From contig NZ_BAYX01000004.1 of the NCBI RefSeq assembly GCF_000696095.1, positions 186,001 through 250,000 on the forward strand: a DNA stretch of 64,000 nt, written 5' to 3'. The stretch comes from Rhizobium rhizogenes NBRC 13257. Its GTDB lineage: Bacteria > Pseudomonadota > Alphaproteobacteria > Rhizobiales > Rhizobiaceae. This document shows, piece after piece, positions 7,492 to 16,229 of the stretch (position 1 is its first letter; each line of letters starts with the position of its first letter). The position numbers and the translations under genes are program-made. The notes under the pieces are model-generated. The model saw only the letters and a list, made by a program, of their open reading frames with translations, did no database searches and was not told the DNA's origin.

Positions 7492-9436
7492 AGCCCGCGC
7501 GTCGCAACCCCTCCCTATAGTGTTCCTTTTGCCATTGCTCACGCATGGGCACAATAGAGAGCCATTTGTCGACCTCGAAATCCGGATAGGTTTCCCGGAC
7601 CTTATGCACGAGGCGTTTCGCCTTGCGCGTGTCGCCGGCCATGGCGGCCACGGCAGCGGCCAGCCGCGCCGCCGGCGCAGGATCAGACATGCGGTCAATA
7701 TAGGACGTGGCCTGCTCATATTGTTCCAAAAAGAAGTTGGCACCGGCGGCCGCCCAGTAGTAGACGTCCGGACACAAGGGGTTGAGCTTGATGGCACGCT
7801 CAATCTTCTCCAGACCCTTGGCCGGCTGGGCGGCGTGAACCAGCGCATCCGCATAATCGATGATGACATCAGCATAGTGCGGGCTGATGGTCTCGGCGAG
7901 TTCGAAGGCGCTGAGGCTTTCGTCGAAATCGCCCTGGTAAAGCTTCGCTGCACCGAATTCGCGGTAGCCGTTGGCGAGATCCTGGCCTGCGGCGATCGCT
8001 TTCCCGGCCTCCTCCTCGACGCGCTTCAACAGATTCATATCGCCACGCGCGGTCAACACCCATTCGAGATGAAAGGTACGGGCCATGCCGCTAAGCGCTG
8101 GCGAGAAATAGGGATTTTCCTTCAGTGCCGTTTGAAAGGCCTTGCGGGCGCGGCGGATGTCCGGCAGATCGAGACTTTTCAGATATCGCTGGCCGAGCAG
8201 ATACTGATGGTAGGCTTCCGGATTGCGCTCGAAATAATCCCGTGAGAATTCGTTGCGCTCGATATGGCTGGCGGCCGTCCCGACGATGCGCTGGGCGATT
8301 TCCCGGTGCTGGCGCGGCAGGGCATGGGCATCCATGCTGAAGCGTTCGGCCCAGACCACTTCGTCATTGCCGACGTAGATCAATTGAGCAAACAGGCCAT
8401 AGGCATCGCCATCAAGGCTGAGCTTGGTGTCCAGCATGTAGCTGATGCCATACTTCTCCAGAGTCGCGATCCGGTCGGTGTCGAGTGCGATCTTCTCAGC
8501 TGTGTAGGGCGCCACCATTGTCACGGTCTTCAGTACGCAAAGACCAACCGTGATATCTTCCATAAGCGCGGAAGCAAGGACGACGGCCGTCCGGTGGCCT
8601 CGCGCTAGGTTTACTGGCGGAAGCAGAACGAGTTTCGGTGGTCCGCGGGGTACGGGCGGAACGATTTCCAACAATGGACCCGCATCCCCTCGAAGCTGAG
8701 GCGCGACGCTGCGCTGGCGTTCGAACAGTCGCCGCGCGACGCTGAGCGTCTGCGGGTCGGGATCGACTGGCAATTCGCCCCAACGATATTTTCTGCGGCT
8801 CTCGAAAATCTGGCGGGCGTTATCGAGTTGGGGTTCGCCAGCATAGGTGTCTGCCAGTATCTGGTAGACCGCCTCATCTTCGGGATAGGTCTCGAACAAC
8901 CGCAGCGCTGCCTCTTTGACGATGGTCGGGTCTGTATCCTTGCTCATGGCTGCAATGGCACCGCGGAGCGCCGTCAGCATCTGTGTCTTGACGTGATCCC
9001 GCTGCGTGCGCAGCCACATGCGCGCGAGGCCGCCGATGACTTCGGTGCGGGCGAGAAAATCCCAGCGGCCGAGTTGCAGCAATTCCTCCAGCGCGGCATG
9101 GGGCGCGCTTTGCGAGACGGCGCTCAGGAGGGAGAGATCGCTGGTGAATGCGCCGATATTCACACTCACGGTCGCCTGCTCGATCAGCAGCAGCTCGATC
9201 CCGAGCTCGTCCTGACGGTTTTTGACGCGCGATAGCGTCTGCCGCAGATTGGCAAGCGCCTTGTCCAGGGGAATGTCGCCCCAGAGGAATTCAGCAAGTT
9301 CCGTGCGGGATTTGTGCGGCGAGGAACCTGTCAACAGAAAGCAGGCCGATAGCAGGCCTTTTTCCGGAAAAGAAGCGGTTGAACCTGTACCGTCGACTAG
9401 ACGCAGATCTCCGAATGTCAGTAGCTTGAAGTTCAT
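7484..9436 (-). CDS. SARP/BTAD-type transcriptional regulator with TolB-like and TPR regions
   Basis: 650 residues from ATG 9436 (MNFKLLTFGDLRLVDG); the frame is open to 9499, but GGGGAT lies just before 9436. Residues 1-95 form a winged-helix typical of SARP regulators (SRTELAEFLWGDIPLDKALANLRQTLSRV split over the fold). About 95-250 is the bacterial transcriptional activation domain (TPR-like, LRLFETYPEDEAVYQILADTY). About 290-410 (LVLLPPVNLARGHRTAVVLA) resembles the TolB N-terminal-like module found in similar rhizobial regulators, and about 420-640 is a TPR array. It lies just upstream of the 72-residue/YcaO/TfuA genes on the same strand, with 70 bases between, which makes it the obvious candidate pathway-specific activator. 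What it senses is unknown. Confidence 0.85.
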   Translation of the reverse strand: MNFKLLTFGDLRLVDGTGSTASFPEKGLLSACFLLTGSSPHKSRTELAEFLWGDIPLDKALANLRQTLSRVKNRQDELGIELLLIEQATVSVNIGAFTSDLSLLSAVSQSAPHAALEELLQLGRWDFLARTEVIGGLARMWLRTQRDHVKTQMLTALRGAIAAMSKDTDPTIVKEAALRLFETYPEDEAVYQILADTYAGEPQLDNARQIFESRRKYRWGELPVDPDPQTLSVARRLFERQRSVAPQLRGDAGPLLEIVPPVPRGPPKLVLLPPVNLARGHRTAVVLASALMEDITVGLCVLKTVTMVAPYTAEKIALDTDRIATLEKYGISYMLDTKLSLDGDAYGLFAQLIYVGNDEVVWAERFSMDAHALPRQHREIAQRIVGTAASHIERNEFSRDYFERNPEAYHQYLLGQRYLKSLDLPDIRRARKAFQTALKENPYFSPALSGMARTFHLEWVLTARGDMNLLKRVEEEAGKAIAAGQDLANGYREFGAAKLYQGDFDESLSAFELAETISPHYADVIIDYADALVHAAQPAKGLEKIERAIKLNPLCPDVYYWAAAGANFFLEQYEQATSYIDRMSDPAPAARLAAAVAAMAGDTRKAKRLVHKVRETYPDFEVDKWLSIVPMREQWQKEHYREGLRRAGFS

Positions 9437-9724
9437 GCATCCCCAACTGCGTCCGGCAAAATTCCGGCATCGCAAGCGCCATGCCGGTATTGCCTGCAAT
9501 CATCTTCACGGTCGGCGATTGCGGGCGGTCACCCACGATCGAGAATCCTACATTACGATGAGTGCAACTCTATCGCAATCACCTACGTATCCTGCTTTCA
9601 GGTTGAAAAACCCGCAAGCAGACAAGGTGATCCGGATAGAAAACTGGAGCTATCCCTCAGCGTTTAAGCGAATACGGGGTGCTCCAGTGTCGTTTCGATT
9701 GCGTATGTCGCAATCGCGGTCCGT
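9437..9724. other. Intergenic region upstream of the SARP-type regulator
   Basis: About 290 bases between the regulator start and the hairpin after the HTH gene. No open frame with a credible ribosome-binding site was found. The part near 9540-9680 is less GC-rich than its surroundings and probably holds the regulator promoter; no clear palindrome or known box was identified. Confidence 0.4.
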
Positions 9725-9749
9725 GCCTCACCGTTGGGGCAGGTGAGGC
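9725..9749 (-). terminator. Hairpin after the XRE regulator gene
   Basis: Perfect 8-bp stem GCCTCACC (9725-9732) and GGTGAGGC (9742-9749) with a 9-base loop, 7 bases past the stop codon of the minus-strand HTH gene. There is no T-tract on the transcribed side, so it may stabilise the 3' end rather than terminate by itself. Confidence 0.55.
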
Positions 9750-9756
9750 GCAGCGC

Positions 9757-10215
9757 TTAGTTCCGCAGGCCGAATTGAACCTCTGCTGCCGGCGGCGCAC
9801 GCACAATTGTCGGCTCGGCGGTGTTGGCCAGCGACTTGATGAGCATCAGCACGGATTGGCGGACGCTCGGATCGTTGATTTTCATGAAGGCTTTGTTGAG
9901 GCTCAGGCCTTCCTTGGAGGTCAGGAAGTCGGAGAGATCCTCGAGACCGCTGATGGCGCCGAGGCCGTCCGTCGCCAGCGGTTGCGAATTGTCTTGCTGG
10001 AAGAAGAAGGCGACTGGCACCGCCAGAACGCTCGCAATCGCCTGCAGCCGGCTGGCGCCGATGCGATTGGTGCCTTTCTCGTATTTTTGTACCTGCTGAA
10101 ACGTGACGCCGATCTGATCGGCAAGTCGTTCCTGGCTCATGCCGAGCATAAGCCGGCGCATTCGCACGCGTGAACCGACATAGGCGTCAATCGGATTTGG
10201 TACTTTTGCACTCAC
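9757..10215 (-). CDS. XRE-family HTH regulator, PraR/PhrR-like
   Basis: 152 residues. The N-terminus NPIDAYVGSRVRMRRLMLGM, the helix-turn-helix (SQERLADQIGVTFQQVQKYEK, about 27-47) and the NRIGASRLQAIA segment closely follow the rhizobial PraR/PhrR family, which controls biofilm, quorum-sensing and acid-stress genes in Rhizobium and Sinorhizobium. The C-terminal half (about 80-152) is the variable part. It starts at ATG 10215 behind GAGGAGA. It is a single gene with a hairpin after it. Rhizobia often hold several paralogues, so I do not equate it with praR itself. Confidence 0.88.
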   Translation of the reverse strand: MSAKVPNPIDAYVGSRVRMRRLMLGMSQERLADQIGVTFQQVQKYEKGTNRIGASRLQAIASVLAVPVAFFFQQDNSQPLATDGLGAISGLEDLSDFLTSKEGLSLNKAFMKINDPSVRQSVLMLIKSLANTAEPTIVRAPPAAEVQFGLRN

Positions 10216-10406
10216 TGTATAATCTCCTCATGTGAACGGGGACCCAGCGGACGCACCTTGCAGATGCCCGGGGAAAGGCAAGGAACATGCCCCAGTCTGC
10301 CCGCTCAGTGTGTATTAAATGGTGGCGAAATTCAACTAAAAGTCCTTGGTGGCGAAGATTTGTCCGTTATCGGCCGTTTGAGTAGCGGTAGGAAAGAAGC
10401 GTGGCA

Positions 10407-10715
10407 TCAATGTGGATTGAAGACGGAAGACGATCTGCAATTGTAGACGGGGCATAGCGGGTTATCCTTGGTCGGCACGCTCGCGCGCGCCGCATAGTTG
10501 CCCGTACCGCACTGGCCGTCGTTCACCACGTAGCGGTCGTAAAGGATGACATTGCCGCTTCTCGAGGGATAACGCAGCAATACCGCCCGCTCTCTCGAAA
10601 TGATCTGCTGCACGGATGCACAGCTCTGGCGAAGTGAATCATAGCGGGAAATAGCCTGAGCCGGGCCGACGGCGGCGACCGTCGACAGAATGAGCGCTGC
10701 GGCTATTGCTTTCAT
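10407..10715 (-). CDS. Small secreted Cys-containing protein
   Basis: 102 residues from ATG 10715, which has AAAGGA 7 bases upstream; the longer start at 10736 would lengthen the N-region before the signal peptide. MKAIAAALILSTVAAVGPAQA is a clean Sec signal peptide (cleavage after AQA), split here only for description. The mature part of about 81 residues contains four Cys (SCAS, GQCG, PLCP, YNCR) that could make two disulfides. It has a run of Arg/Tyr (RERAVLLRYPSRSGNVILYDRYV). Probably periplasmic; function unknown. Monocistronic, divergent from the ABC transporter operon. Confidence 0.75.
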   Translation of the reverse strand: MKAIAAALILSTVAAVGPAQAISRYDSLRQSCASVQQIISRERAVLLRYPSRSGNVILYDRYVVNDGQCGTGNYAARASVPTKDNPLCPVYNCRSSSVFNPH

Positions 10716-10970
10716 AGTTCGTCCTTTTCGTGGCAACGGCTATTTTACATAGGCGCCAAGAGCGTCTTGCCAAGGGTATGACGTATGATGAGGTTTCGTT
10801 CGGAAAACAGGCAGGGCAGCGGCCCAATAAAATCGGGAGTATCGACTTGCGGGATTTCTCACTGAAAGCTGACTGAAAGGTTGCCCGCGCTAGGCTTGCC
10901 CAGCTTCGTGGAGGAAGCGCATGCCGTGCGATTACACTATGACGCAGGCATCTAACAGGAGGAGATACCC

Positions 10971-11984
10971 ATGCGTTCATCGCGCACGCTTTTTCATACC
11001 GTAGCCCTTTCCCTCGTCATGACCGCCGCCTCGCTCAGTGCGACAGTGGCGCATGCCGCCGACAAAATTTCCATCATGGTGGGCGGCTACGAAAAGCAGA
11101 TCTATCTGCCGGCCAAGCTCGCCGAATCTCTCGGCTACTTCAAGGATGAAGGCCTCGAGGTCGAGCTTCTGAACGAATCCGCTGGCGTCGATGCCGAAAA
11201 TCAGCTGCTGGCCGGTGCGGTTCAGGGCGTCGTCGGTTTCTACGATCACTGTGTCGACCTGCAGGCCAAGGGCAAGTTCATCAAGTCCATCGTGCAGTTC
11301 AGCCAGGCGCCTGGCGAAGTCGAGCTGGTCTCGACCAAGCATCCGGAACTCAAGTCCTTCGCCGATCTGAAGGGCAAGAGCCTCGGCGTGACCGGTCTCG
11401 GCTCGTCCACCAACTTCCTGACGCTCTACATGGCGTCCAAGGCGGGCCTTTCGGCCTCTGACGTCTCCACGGTTCCGGTCGGTGCCGGCCAGACGTTCAT
11501 CGCGGCCATGCAGCAGGACGCCATCCAGGCCGGCATGACCACCGAGCCGACGATCTCGCGCATGCTGAAGACCGGCGAAGCCAAGATCCTCGTCGATCTG
11601 CGTACGCTCAAGGGCACGGAAGAAGCTCTCGGCGGCACCTATCCGGCCGCCTCGCTCTACATGGACGCGGCCTGGGTCGATGCCCATAAGGAAGAGGTGC
11701 AGAAGCTCGCCAACGCCTTCGTCAAGACGCTGCGCTTCATCAACACCCATTCCGCCGCCGAGATTGCCGACAAGATGCCGAAGGATTTCTACGTCGGCGA
11801 CAAGGACGGCTACATCAAGGCTCTCGACGCCGGCAAGGAAATGTTCACGCCGGACGGCGTGATGCCGGAAGACGGTCCGAAGACGGTTCTCGCCGTGCTC
11901 TCGCAGTTCTCGAAGAACGTCAAGGGCAAGACGATCGACCTGTCGAAGACCTACACGACCGAGTTCGTCAAGAACGTCAAGTAA
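10971..11984 (+). CDS. ABC transporter substrate-binding protein (SsuA/ThiY/NMT1 family)
   Basis: 337 residues with a Sec signal peptide ending VAHAADK. The mature protein has the NMT1/SsuA fold pattern: AKLAESLGYFKDEGLEVEL, an Asp/Gln-rich binding area (VGFYDHCVDLQAKGK), KSFADLKGKSLGVTGLGSS and later FVKTLRFINTHSAAEIADKMP. Relatives bind nitrate, sulfonates, taurine, riboflavin or pyrimidine precursors; no residue lets me choose. ATG 10971 has AGGAGGAG upstream, a strong site. First gene of a three-gene importer operon. No thiamine or other riboswitch was recognised in the 255-base upstream gap. Confidence 0.93.
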   Translation: MRSSRTLFHTVALSLVMTAASLSATVAHAADKISIMVGGYEKQIYLPAKLAESLGYFKDEGLEVELLNESAGVDAENQLLAGAVQGVVGFYDHCVDLQAKGKFIKSIVQFSQAPGEVELVSTKHPELKSFADLKGKSLGVTGLGSSTNFLTLYMASKAGLSASDVSTVPVGAGQTFIAAMQQDAIQAGMTTEPTISRMLKTGEAKILVDLRTLKGTEEALGGTYPAASLYMDAAWVDAHKEEVQKLANAFVKTLRFINTHSAAEIADKMPKDFYVGDKDGYIKALDAGKEMFTPDGVMPEDGPKTVLAVLSQFSKNVKGKTIDLSKTYTTEFVKNVK

Positions 11985-11997
11985 GCATTCATCGCTT

Positions 11998-12021
11998 CGC
12001 CTCCGGTTCGAACCGGAGGCG
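11998..12021 (+). promoter_or_regulatory. 24-bp perfect palindrome between binding-protein and ATPase genes
   Basis: CGCCTCCGGTTC followed by its exact complement lies 13 bases after the binding-protein stop. Such hairpins between a periplasmic binding protein gene and its transporter genes commonly protect the upstream mRNA and reduce downstream expression. There is no U-tract. The palindrome is seen; the role is inferred. Confidence 0.65.
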
Positions 12022-12074
12022 GTATCTCACGGGCTTTGCGTGCACGCCTGAAGGCACGCGTCAGGATCAGCACC

Positions 12075-12893
12075 ATGCAACAGGATGGACGCCGGGCACC
12101 GGCGATCGAGCTCATCAATGTCAGCCGCCGTTTCGTCTCGCCGACCGGCAAATCGCTGACGGCGCTGCGCGATTTCAACATGACCGTCGAGCGCGGCGAA
12201 TTCGTCGCCGTCGTCGGGCCGACCGGCTGCGGCAAGTCGACGACGCTCAATCTCGTCACCGGCCTTGCCAAGCCGAGCGCCGGCGAGGTTCGCCTCATGG
12301 GCGGTCCGGTCGACGGCATCGATCCGCGCGTCGGCTTCGTCTTCCAGACGGATGCGCTTTTCCCCTGGAAGAACGTCATCGACAACGTCATGTCCGGCCC
12401 GCTGTTTCGCGGCAAGTCGAAGGCGGAGGCTGAAAAGACCGCCAAGGACTGGCTCGCCCGCGTCGGCCTGACGAAATTCCTGCATCACTATCCGCATCAG
12501 CTATCGGGCGGCATGCGCAAGCGTGTTTCGCTGGCGCAGACCTTCATCAACGAGCCAGAAATCCTGCTGATGGACGAGCCATTCTCGGCGCTCGACGTGC
12601 AGACCCGCACGGTGATGCACGAGGAGCTTTTGAAGCTCTGGGCCGAGCGTCAGGCTTCGGTGGTGTTCGTCACGCACGACCTCGAAGAGGCAGTGGCACT
12701 GGCCGACAAGGTCTATGTGCTGACGGCAGGACCCGCGACAGTGAAGTCGGTTTACAAGATCGACCTGCCGCGTCCGCGCGTCGTCTCGGAGATCCGCTAC
12801 GAGCAGACCTTCATCGATTATTGCAAGACGATCTGGGACGACCTTCGCGAAGAGGTCGAGACCAGCTATCGCCGCGCGGCTCAAGCGGCATAA
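12075..12893 (+). CDS. ABC transporter ATP-binding protein (SsuB/TauB type)
   Basis: 272 residues from ATG 12075 (AGGATCAGCACC upstream); a TTG at 12036 is possible but less likely. Walker A GPTGCGKSTT, Q-loop VFQTDALFPWKNV, ABC signature LSGGMRKRVSLAQ, Walker B LLMDEPFSALD and the switch His (FVTHDLEEAV) are all intact. The SsuB/TauB/NrtD subfamily typically pairs with NMT1-type binding proteins, as here. Energises import by the permease encoded 14 bases downstream. Confidence 0.95.
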   Translation: MQQDGRRAPAIELINVSRRFVSPTGKSLTALRDFNMTVERGEFVAVVGPTGCGKSTTLNLVTGLAKPSAGEVRLMGGPVDGIDPRVGFVFQTDALFPWKNVIDNVMSGPLFRGKSKAEAEKTAKDWLARVGLTKFLHHYPHQLSGGMRKRVSLAQTFINEPEILLMDEPFSALDVQTRTVMHEELLKLWAERQASVVFVTHDLEEAVALADKVYVLTAGPATVKSVYKIDLPRPRVVSEIRYEQTFIDYCKTIWDDLREEVETSYRRAAQAA

Positions 12894-12907
12894 GGGGAGG
12901 ATTGATC

Positions 12908-13789
12908 ATGGCAAATACAGCCCTTGAGACAGGCAATGCGCCGATCTTCCGCGCCGGTACCTCGGACGTGGAAATCGAAGCGGCGGCACTGAAGGCCATC
13001 ACCAAGCGCAAATATGTCGTTCTCTTCTGGCAGGTGGCGATCCTCGTCGCGATCCTCGGCGTCTGGCAGCTTGCCTCGGACCTGCACTGGATCGACCCCT
13101 TCTTCTATTCCAGCCCGACTGCCATCGGCTACAGGCTCTACGAATGGGTCACGGAAGGCACCGAAAACGGTTCGCTCTGGTATCATCTCGGCGTCACCAT
13201 GGAAGAAGCGCTGATCGGCTTCGTCATCGGTTCGGTCACCGGCGTTCTCGTTGGTGTCGCTCTTGGCCGAAACAAGCTGGCCTCCGATATCCTGTCGATC
13301 TACATCAAGGCAATCAACTCGATCCCGCGCGTCGTGCTGGCGCCGATCTTCGTGATGATCATGGGCCTCGGCCTGCCCTCCAAGGTGGCTCTGGCCTTCA
13401 TCATGGTGTTCTTCGTCGTTTTCGCCAACGCTTTCCAGGGCGTGCGTGAGGCCGACCGTAACATGATCGCCAATGCCCGCATCCTCGGTGCGTCGAACTG
13501 GCAGGTTACCCGCAACGTCATCCTGCCGTCGGCGATGAGCTGGATTTTCGCAAGCCTGCACGTCTCCTTCTCGTTTGCCATCATCGGTGCGATCGTCGGC
13601 GAGTTCGTCGGTTCGCTGGCCGGTATCGGCTACCTGATCTCGATCGCCAAGGGCACCTACGATGCCGCCGGCCTCTATGCAGCGATCATCCTGGTGATGG
13701 TGGTGACGCTCGGCGCGGAATACGTGATGACGCTGGTCGAAAACCGCATCACCCGCTGGCGGCCGCAGCAGAGCATGGACATGCATTAA
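12908..13789 (+). CDS. ABC transporter permease (SsuC/TauC type)
   Basis: 293 residues from ATG 12908 behind AAGGGGAGG. After a cytoplasmic N-terminus of about 40 residues there are about six hydrophobic helices. The BPD-type coupling loop is clear: ANARILGASNWQVTRNVILPSAMSW matches the EAA motif (A-x-x-LGAS...LP). The likely substrate class is that of sulfonate/nitrate/pyrimidine importers. It closes the three-gene operon and is followed by a strong terminator. Confidence 0.94.
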   Translation: MANTALETGNAPIFRAGTSDVEIEAAALKAITKRKYVVLFWQVAILVAILGVWQLASDLHWIDPFFYSSPTAIGYRLYEWVTEGTENGSLWYHLGVTMEEALIGFVIGSVTGVLVGVALGRNKLASDILSIYIKAINSIPRVVLAPIFVMIMGLGLPSKVALAFIMVFFVVFANAFQGVREADRNMIANARILGASNWQVTRNVILPSAMSWIFASLHVSFSFAIIGAIVGEFVGSLAGIGYLISIAKGTYDAAGLYAAIILVMVVTLGAEYVMTLVENRITRWRPQQSMDMH

Positions 13790-13815
13790 GCCAGCTGGAC
13801 AGTCCAGCACCTCCC

Positions 13816-13855
13816 AACGCAAAAGGCCGGGCGAAATGCCCGGCCTTTTGCGTTT
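13816..13855 (+). terminator. Intrinsic terminator of the ABC importer operon
   Basis: AACGCAAAAGGCCGGGC (13816-13832) pairs with GCCCGGCCTTTTGCGTT around a short GAAAT loop, a 17-bp perfect stem, 26 bases after the permease stop. Confidence 0.92.
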
Positions 13856-14059
13856 CGAGGAACCGTTGCGGCGCCGGGTGTGGGCGATTTTCTTTGGGAG
13901 AGAATCAGCTTATCTTCGGTTTCAGGCAAAGCCCATGCCTCCCCCCTCCGACCGGGAAAGTATCATTCATGCGGGGCTGACCAACCATCGAACCGACTGT
14001 TCGAGCGCCAAGCATAAGGAGGGATTGCAATCGCAGCTCGCAATAGGAGGTTTTTTGAG

Positions 14060-14773
14060 ATGAGGCTTTCCGCCCCACTGTATCGACTGAAACACAAGGC
14101 GCGGCTGTTGTCGCGCCAGGAGAATATCCCGTTGCATCAGGCCCTCGACCGGATTGCCGCCGAAGAGGGTTTTCGTAGCTGGAGCCTGCTCGCTACCCGT
14201 GCGGATGAGACTACGCCCGCCGGCGAGATATTTTCCCGGCTGAAGCTCGGCGACCTGGTGCTTCTCGGCGCTCGTCCGCGCCACGGCAAGACCTTGATGA
14301 GTCTCAGGCTCGCCGTCGAAGCAATGAAATCCGGCAATCGCGGCATCTTCTTCACGCTGGAATATACCGAAAGGGAGGTCGTCGACCGATTTGAGGCGAT
14401 CGGCGCGGAGTTCGAGCATTTCAGGGGTCTGTTCGAATTCGACAGTTCCGACGCGATCAGCGCCGACTATATCATAGAGCGGCTGGCATCGGCGCCGAAG
14501 GGAACTCTGGTGGTCGTCGATTATCTGCAGATACTCGACCAGAACCGACGGAAACCGGAATTGATGGTTCAGGTCCAAGCGTTGAAGGCTTTTGCGCGCG
14601 AGAAAGGGCTGGTTATCGTCTTCATCTCGCAGATCGACCGGTCCTATGAATCGTCGGCGAAGACCTATCCTGATCTGGAAGATGTCCGCCTGCCCAACCC
14701 GCTGGATCTTGGCTTGTTCGACAAAACGTTCTTCCTGAACAAGGGAGAGGTTCAGATCCGGGCAGCTGGATAG
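14060..14773 (+). CDS. Small DnaB-like P-loop ATPase of unknown role
   Basis: 237 residues with AGGAGG 7-12 bases before ATG. Residues 1-45 (LKHKARLLSRQENIPLHQALDR...) form an amphipathic helical unit that I have seen attached to other small bacterial proteins. Residues 60-237 are RecA/DnaB-like: Walker A GARPRHGKT (70-78), a GIFFTLEYTEREV segment matching the DnaB GLFSLEM region, Walker B LVVVDYLQIL (150-159) and sensor ISQIDR (189-194). There is no primase-binding N-terminal domain, so it is about half the size of the replicative helicase. Monocistronic. It could act in DNA metabolism, plasmid functions or defence. Confidence 0.8.
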   Translation: MRLSAPLYRLKHKARLLSRQENIPLHQALDRIAAEEGFRSWSLLATRADETTPAGEIFSRLKLGDLVLLGARPRHGKTLMSLRLAVEAMKSGNRGIFFTLEYTEREVVDRFEAIGAEFEHFRGLFEFDSSDAISADYIIERLASAPKGTLVVVDYLQILDQNRRKPELMVQVQALKAFAREKGLVIVFISQIDRSYESSAKTYPDLEDVRLPNPLDLGLFDKTFFLNKGEVQIRAAG

Positions 14774-14813
14774 TAATCTCGCCGGTTTTCGGTTGCCGGT
14801 GGTTTGAAATCAG

Positions 14814-16229
14814 TCAGACCGCCGGCAGCCTTACGGTCACCAGCAGACCACCCTCGGCTGCGTCGCCGAGAGTGACCGAGCCGCCGGCGCCGTCGACCAC
14901 CTCGCGGACGATGGCAAGCCCGAGGCCGCTGCCCTCCGGTTCCGTGCCGATGATGCGATAGAAGCGCTCGAACACCTGGGCGCGTTCGCTCTCCGGAATG
15001 CCTGGGCCGTTGTCTTCCACCGTCAACACGGCATCATCGCCATCGCGGGCGACGCCGACTGTGACCCGGCCGTTCGCCGGGGTGTAGCGCAGCGCATTGT
15101 CGACGAGATTGACCAGCATCTCGCGCAGCATCATGCCGTCACCCTCGACATGGATCGGCGTGCTGCCGGCCTCCAGACCGAGATCGATATTGTGCCGCAG
15201 CGCTTCCTCGGCGAGGTTTTCCAGCACACGCCGGGCGGTGGCGGCGAGCTCGATCGTATCGCTGCGCGGCCTGCGGCTGCCCGGTTCGGCGCGTGACAAA
15301 GTGAGAAGCTGGCTTGCCAGCCGTGTCACCTGCTTGGTGCTGGAGCGCAGCGCCTGCAGCGCCTCGTCGCGCCTGGCATTGTCGGCCTCGCGTGCAGCAA
15401 CGCTTGCCTGCGTCGAGATCAAAGCGAGCGGCGTGCGCAGCTGATGGGCGGCGTTGGAGACGAAGCGGCGTTGCGCTGCCATCTGGTTCTGGACCCGCTC
15501 CATATGATCGTTGAGGGCGTGGACCAGCGGTCGCAGCTCGCTCTGCACCATGTCGGGTTCCAGCGGGTCCAGCCGCTCGCGGCCGCGTTCGCGCACGGCA
15601 TCGCGCAGCCGCAGCACCGGCGCCAGACCGCGCTGCAGACCAATGATCGTCACCAGGCCGGCGATCAGCACCAGCACGAGCTGTTTGGTGAAATCCGATA
15701 GCCACAGCTTGCGGCGCATGGCGTACTGGCTGTGATGGGTGACGGCGACAGTGACCGAGATCGTGCTGTCCTCGCCGAGCCCGACGATCGGCTGGTTCAG
15801 CAGCATCAGCCGCACATCGTCGGTGCGAAACGTTGTGTCTTCGCCGGTCTGCTGCCTTTTCGGTTGCGGCAGGTCGGGATAGCCGGCGATGAGATTCCCC
15901 CAGGCGGTGATCACCTGATAGAAGACGCGATCGCCGTTGCCTGTGTCGAACATTTCAAGGGCGGCGGGCGGAATGTCGAGCTGGACGGTACCACTGGGGT
16001 CGACATGCACGGCCTCGGCGATGACGCGGGCTGAGGCGAGCAGCGTATGGTCGATAACGAGATCGGCGGTGGCGTTGGCCGACCGGTAGCTGAGATAGAG
16101 ATTGACGCAGATCGCTCCGATCAGTGTTAGCACCACCCAGGCGAACAATTGCGCCCGCAGGCTGGCGGTCAGCCCCGCTATAGCGTGGCCGAGGCGTCCT
16201 TCCTGCGGGAGGCTTTCATCATTGCGCAT
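14814..16229 (-). CDS. Two-component sensor histidine kinase (TctE/QseC-like)
   Basis: 471 residues from ATG 16229; the start overlaps the regulator stop by 11 bases. TM1 at about 26-47 and TM2 at about 165-190 bracket a periplasmic region of about 115 residues. HisKA box RRFVSNAAHQLRTPLALIS contains the phospho-His; N-box LVNLVDNALRYTP, G1 VEDNGPGIP and G2 GSGLGLAIV are all intact. This architecture is typical of TctE/QseC kinases that sense organic acids or envelope signals. Coupled with the OmpR-type regulator directly upstream. Confidence 0.94.
   Translation of the reverse strand: MRNDESLPQEGRLGHAIAGLTASLRAQLFAWVVLTLIGAICVNLYLSYRSANATADLVIDHTLLASARVIAEAVHVDPSGTVQLDIPPAALEMFDTGNGDRVFYQVITAWGNLIAGYPDLPQPKRQQTGEDTTFRTDDVRLMLLNQPIVGLGEDSTISVTVAVTHHSQYAMRRKLWLSDFTKQLVLVLIAGLVTIIGLQRGLAPVLRLRDAVRERGRERLDPLEPDMVQSELRPLVHALNDHMERVQNQMAAQRRFVSNAAHQLRTPLALISTQASVAAREADNARRDEALQALRSSTKQVTRLASQLLTLSRAEPGSRRPRSDTIELAATARRVLENLAEEALRHNIDLGLEAGSTPIHVEGDGMMLREMLVNLVDNALRYTPANGRVTVGVARDGDDAVLTVEDNGPGIPESERAQVFERFYRIIGTEPEGSGLGLAIVREVVDGAGGSVTLGDAAEGGLLVTVRLPAV

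Noticed and set aside
10741..10970. Possible riboswitch (thiamine or purine) before the ABC importer
   Set aside because: I looked for a TPP-type conserved core and other known cores; none was convincing, only short direct repeats CTGAAAG and TGACTGAAAGG.
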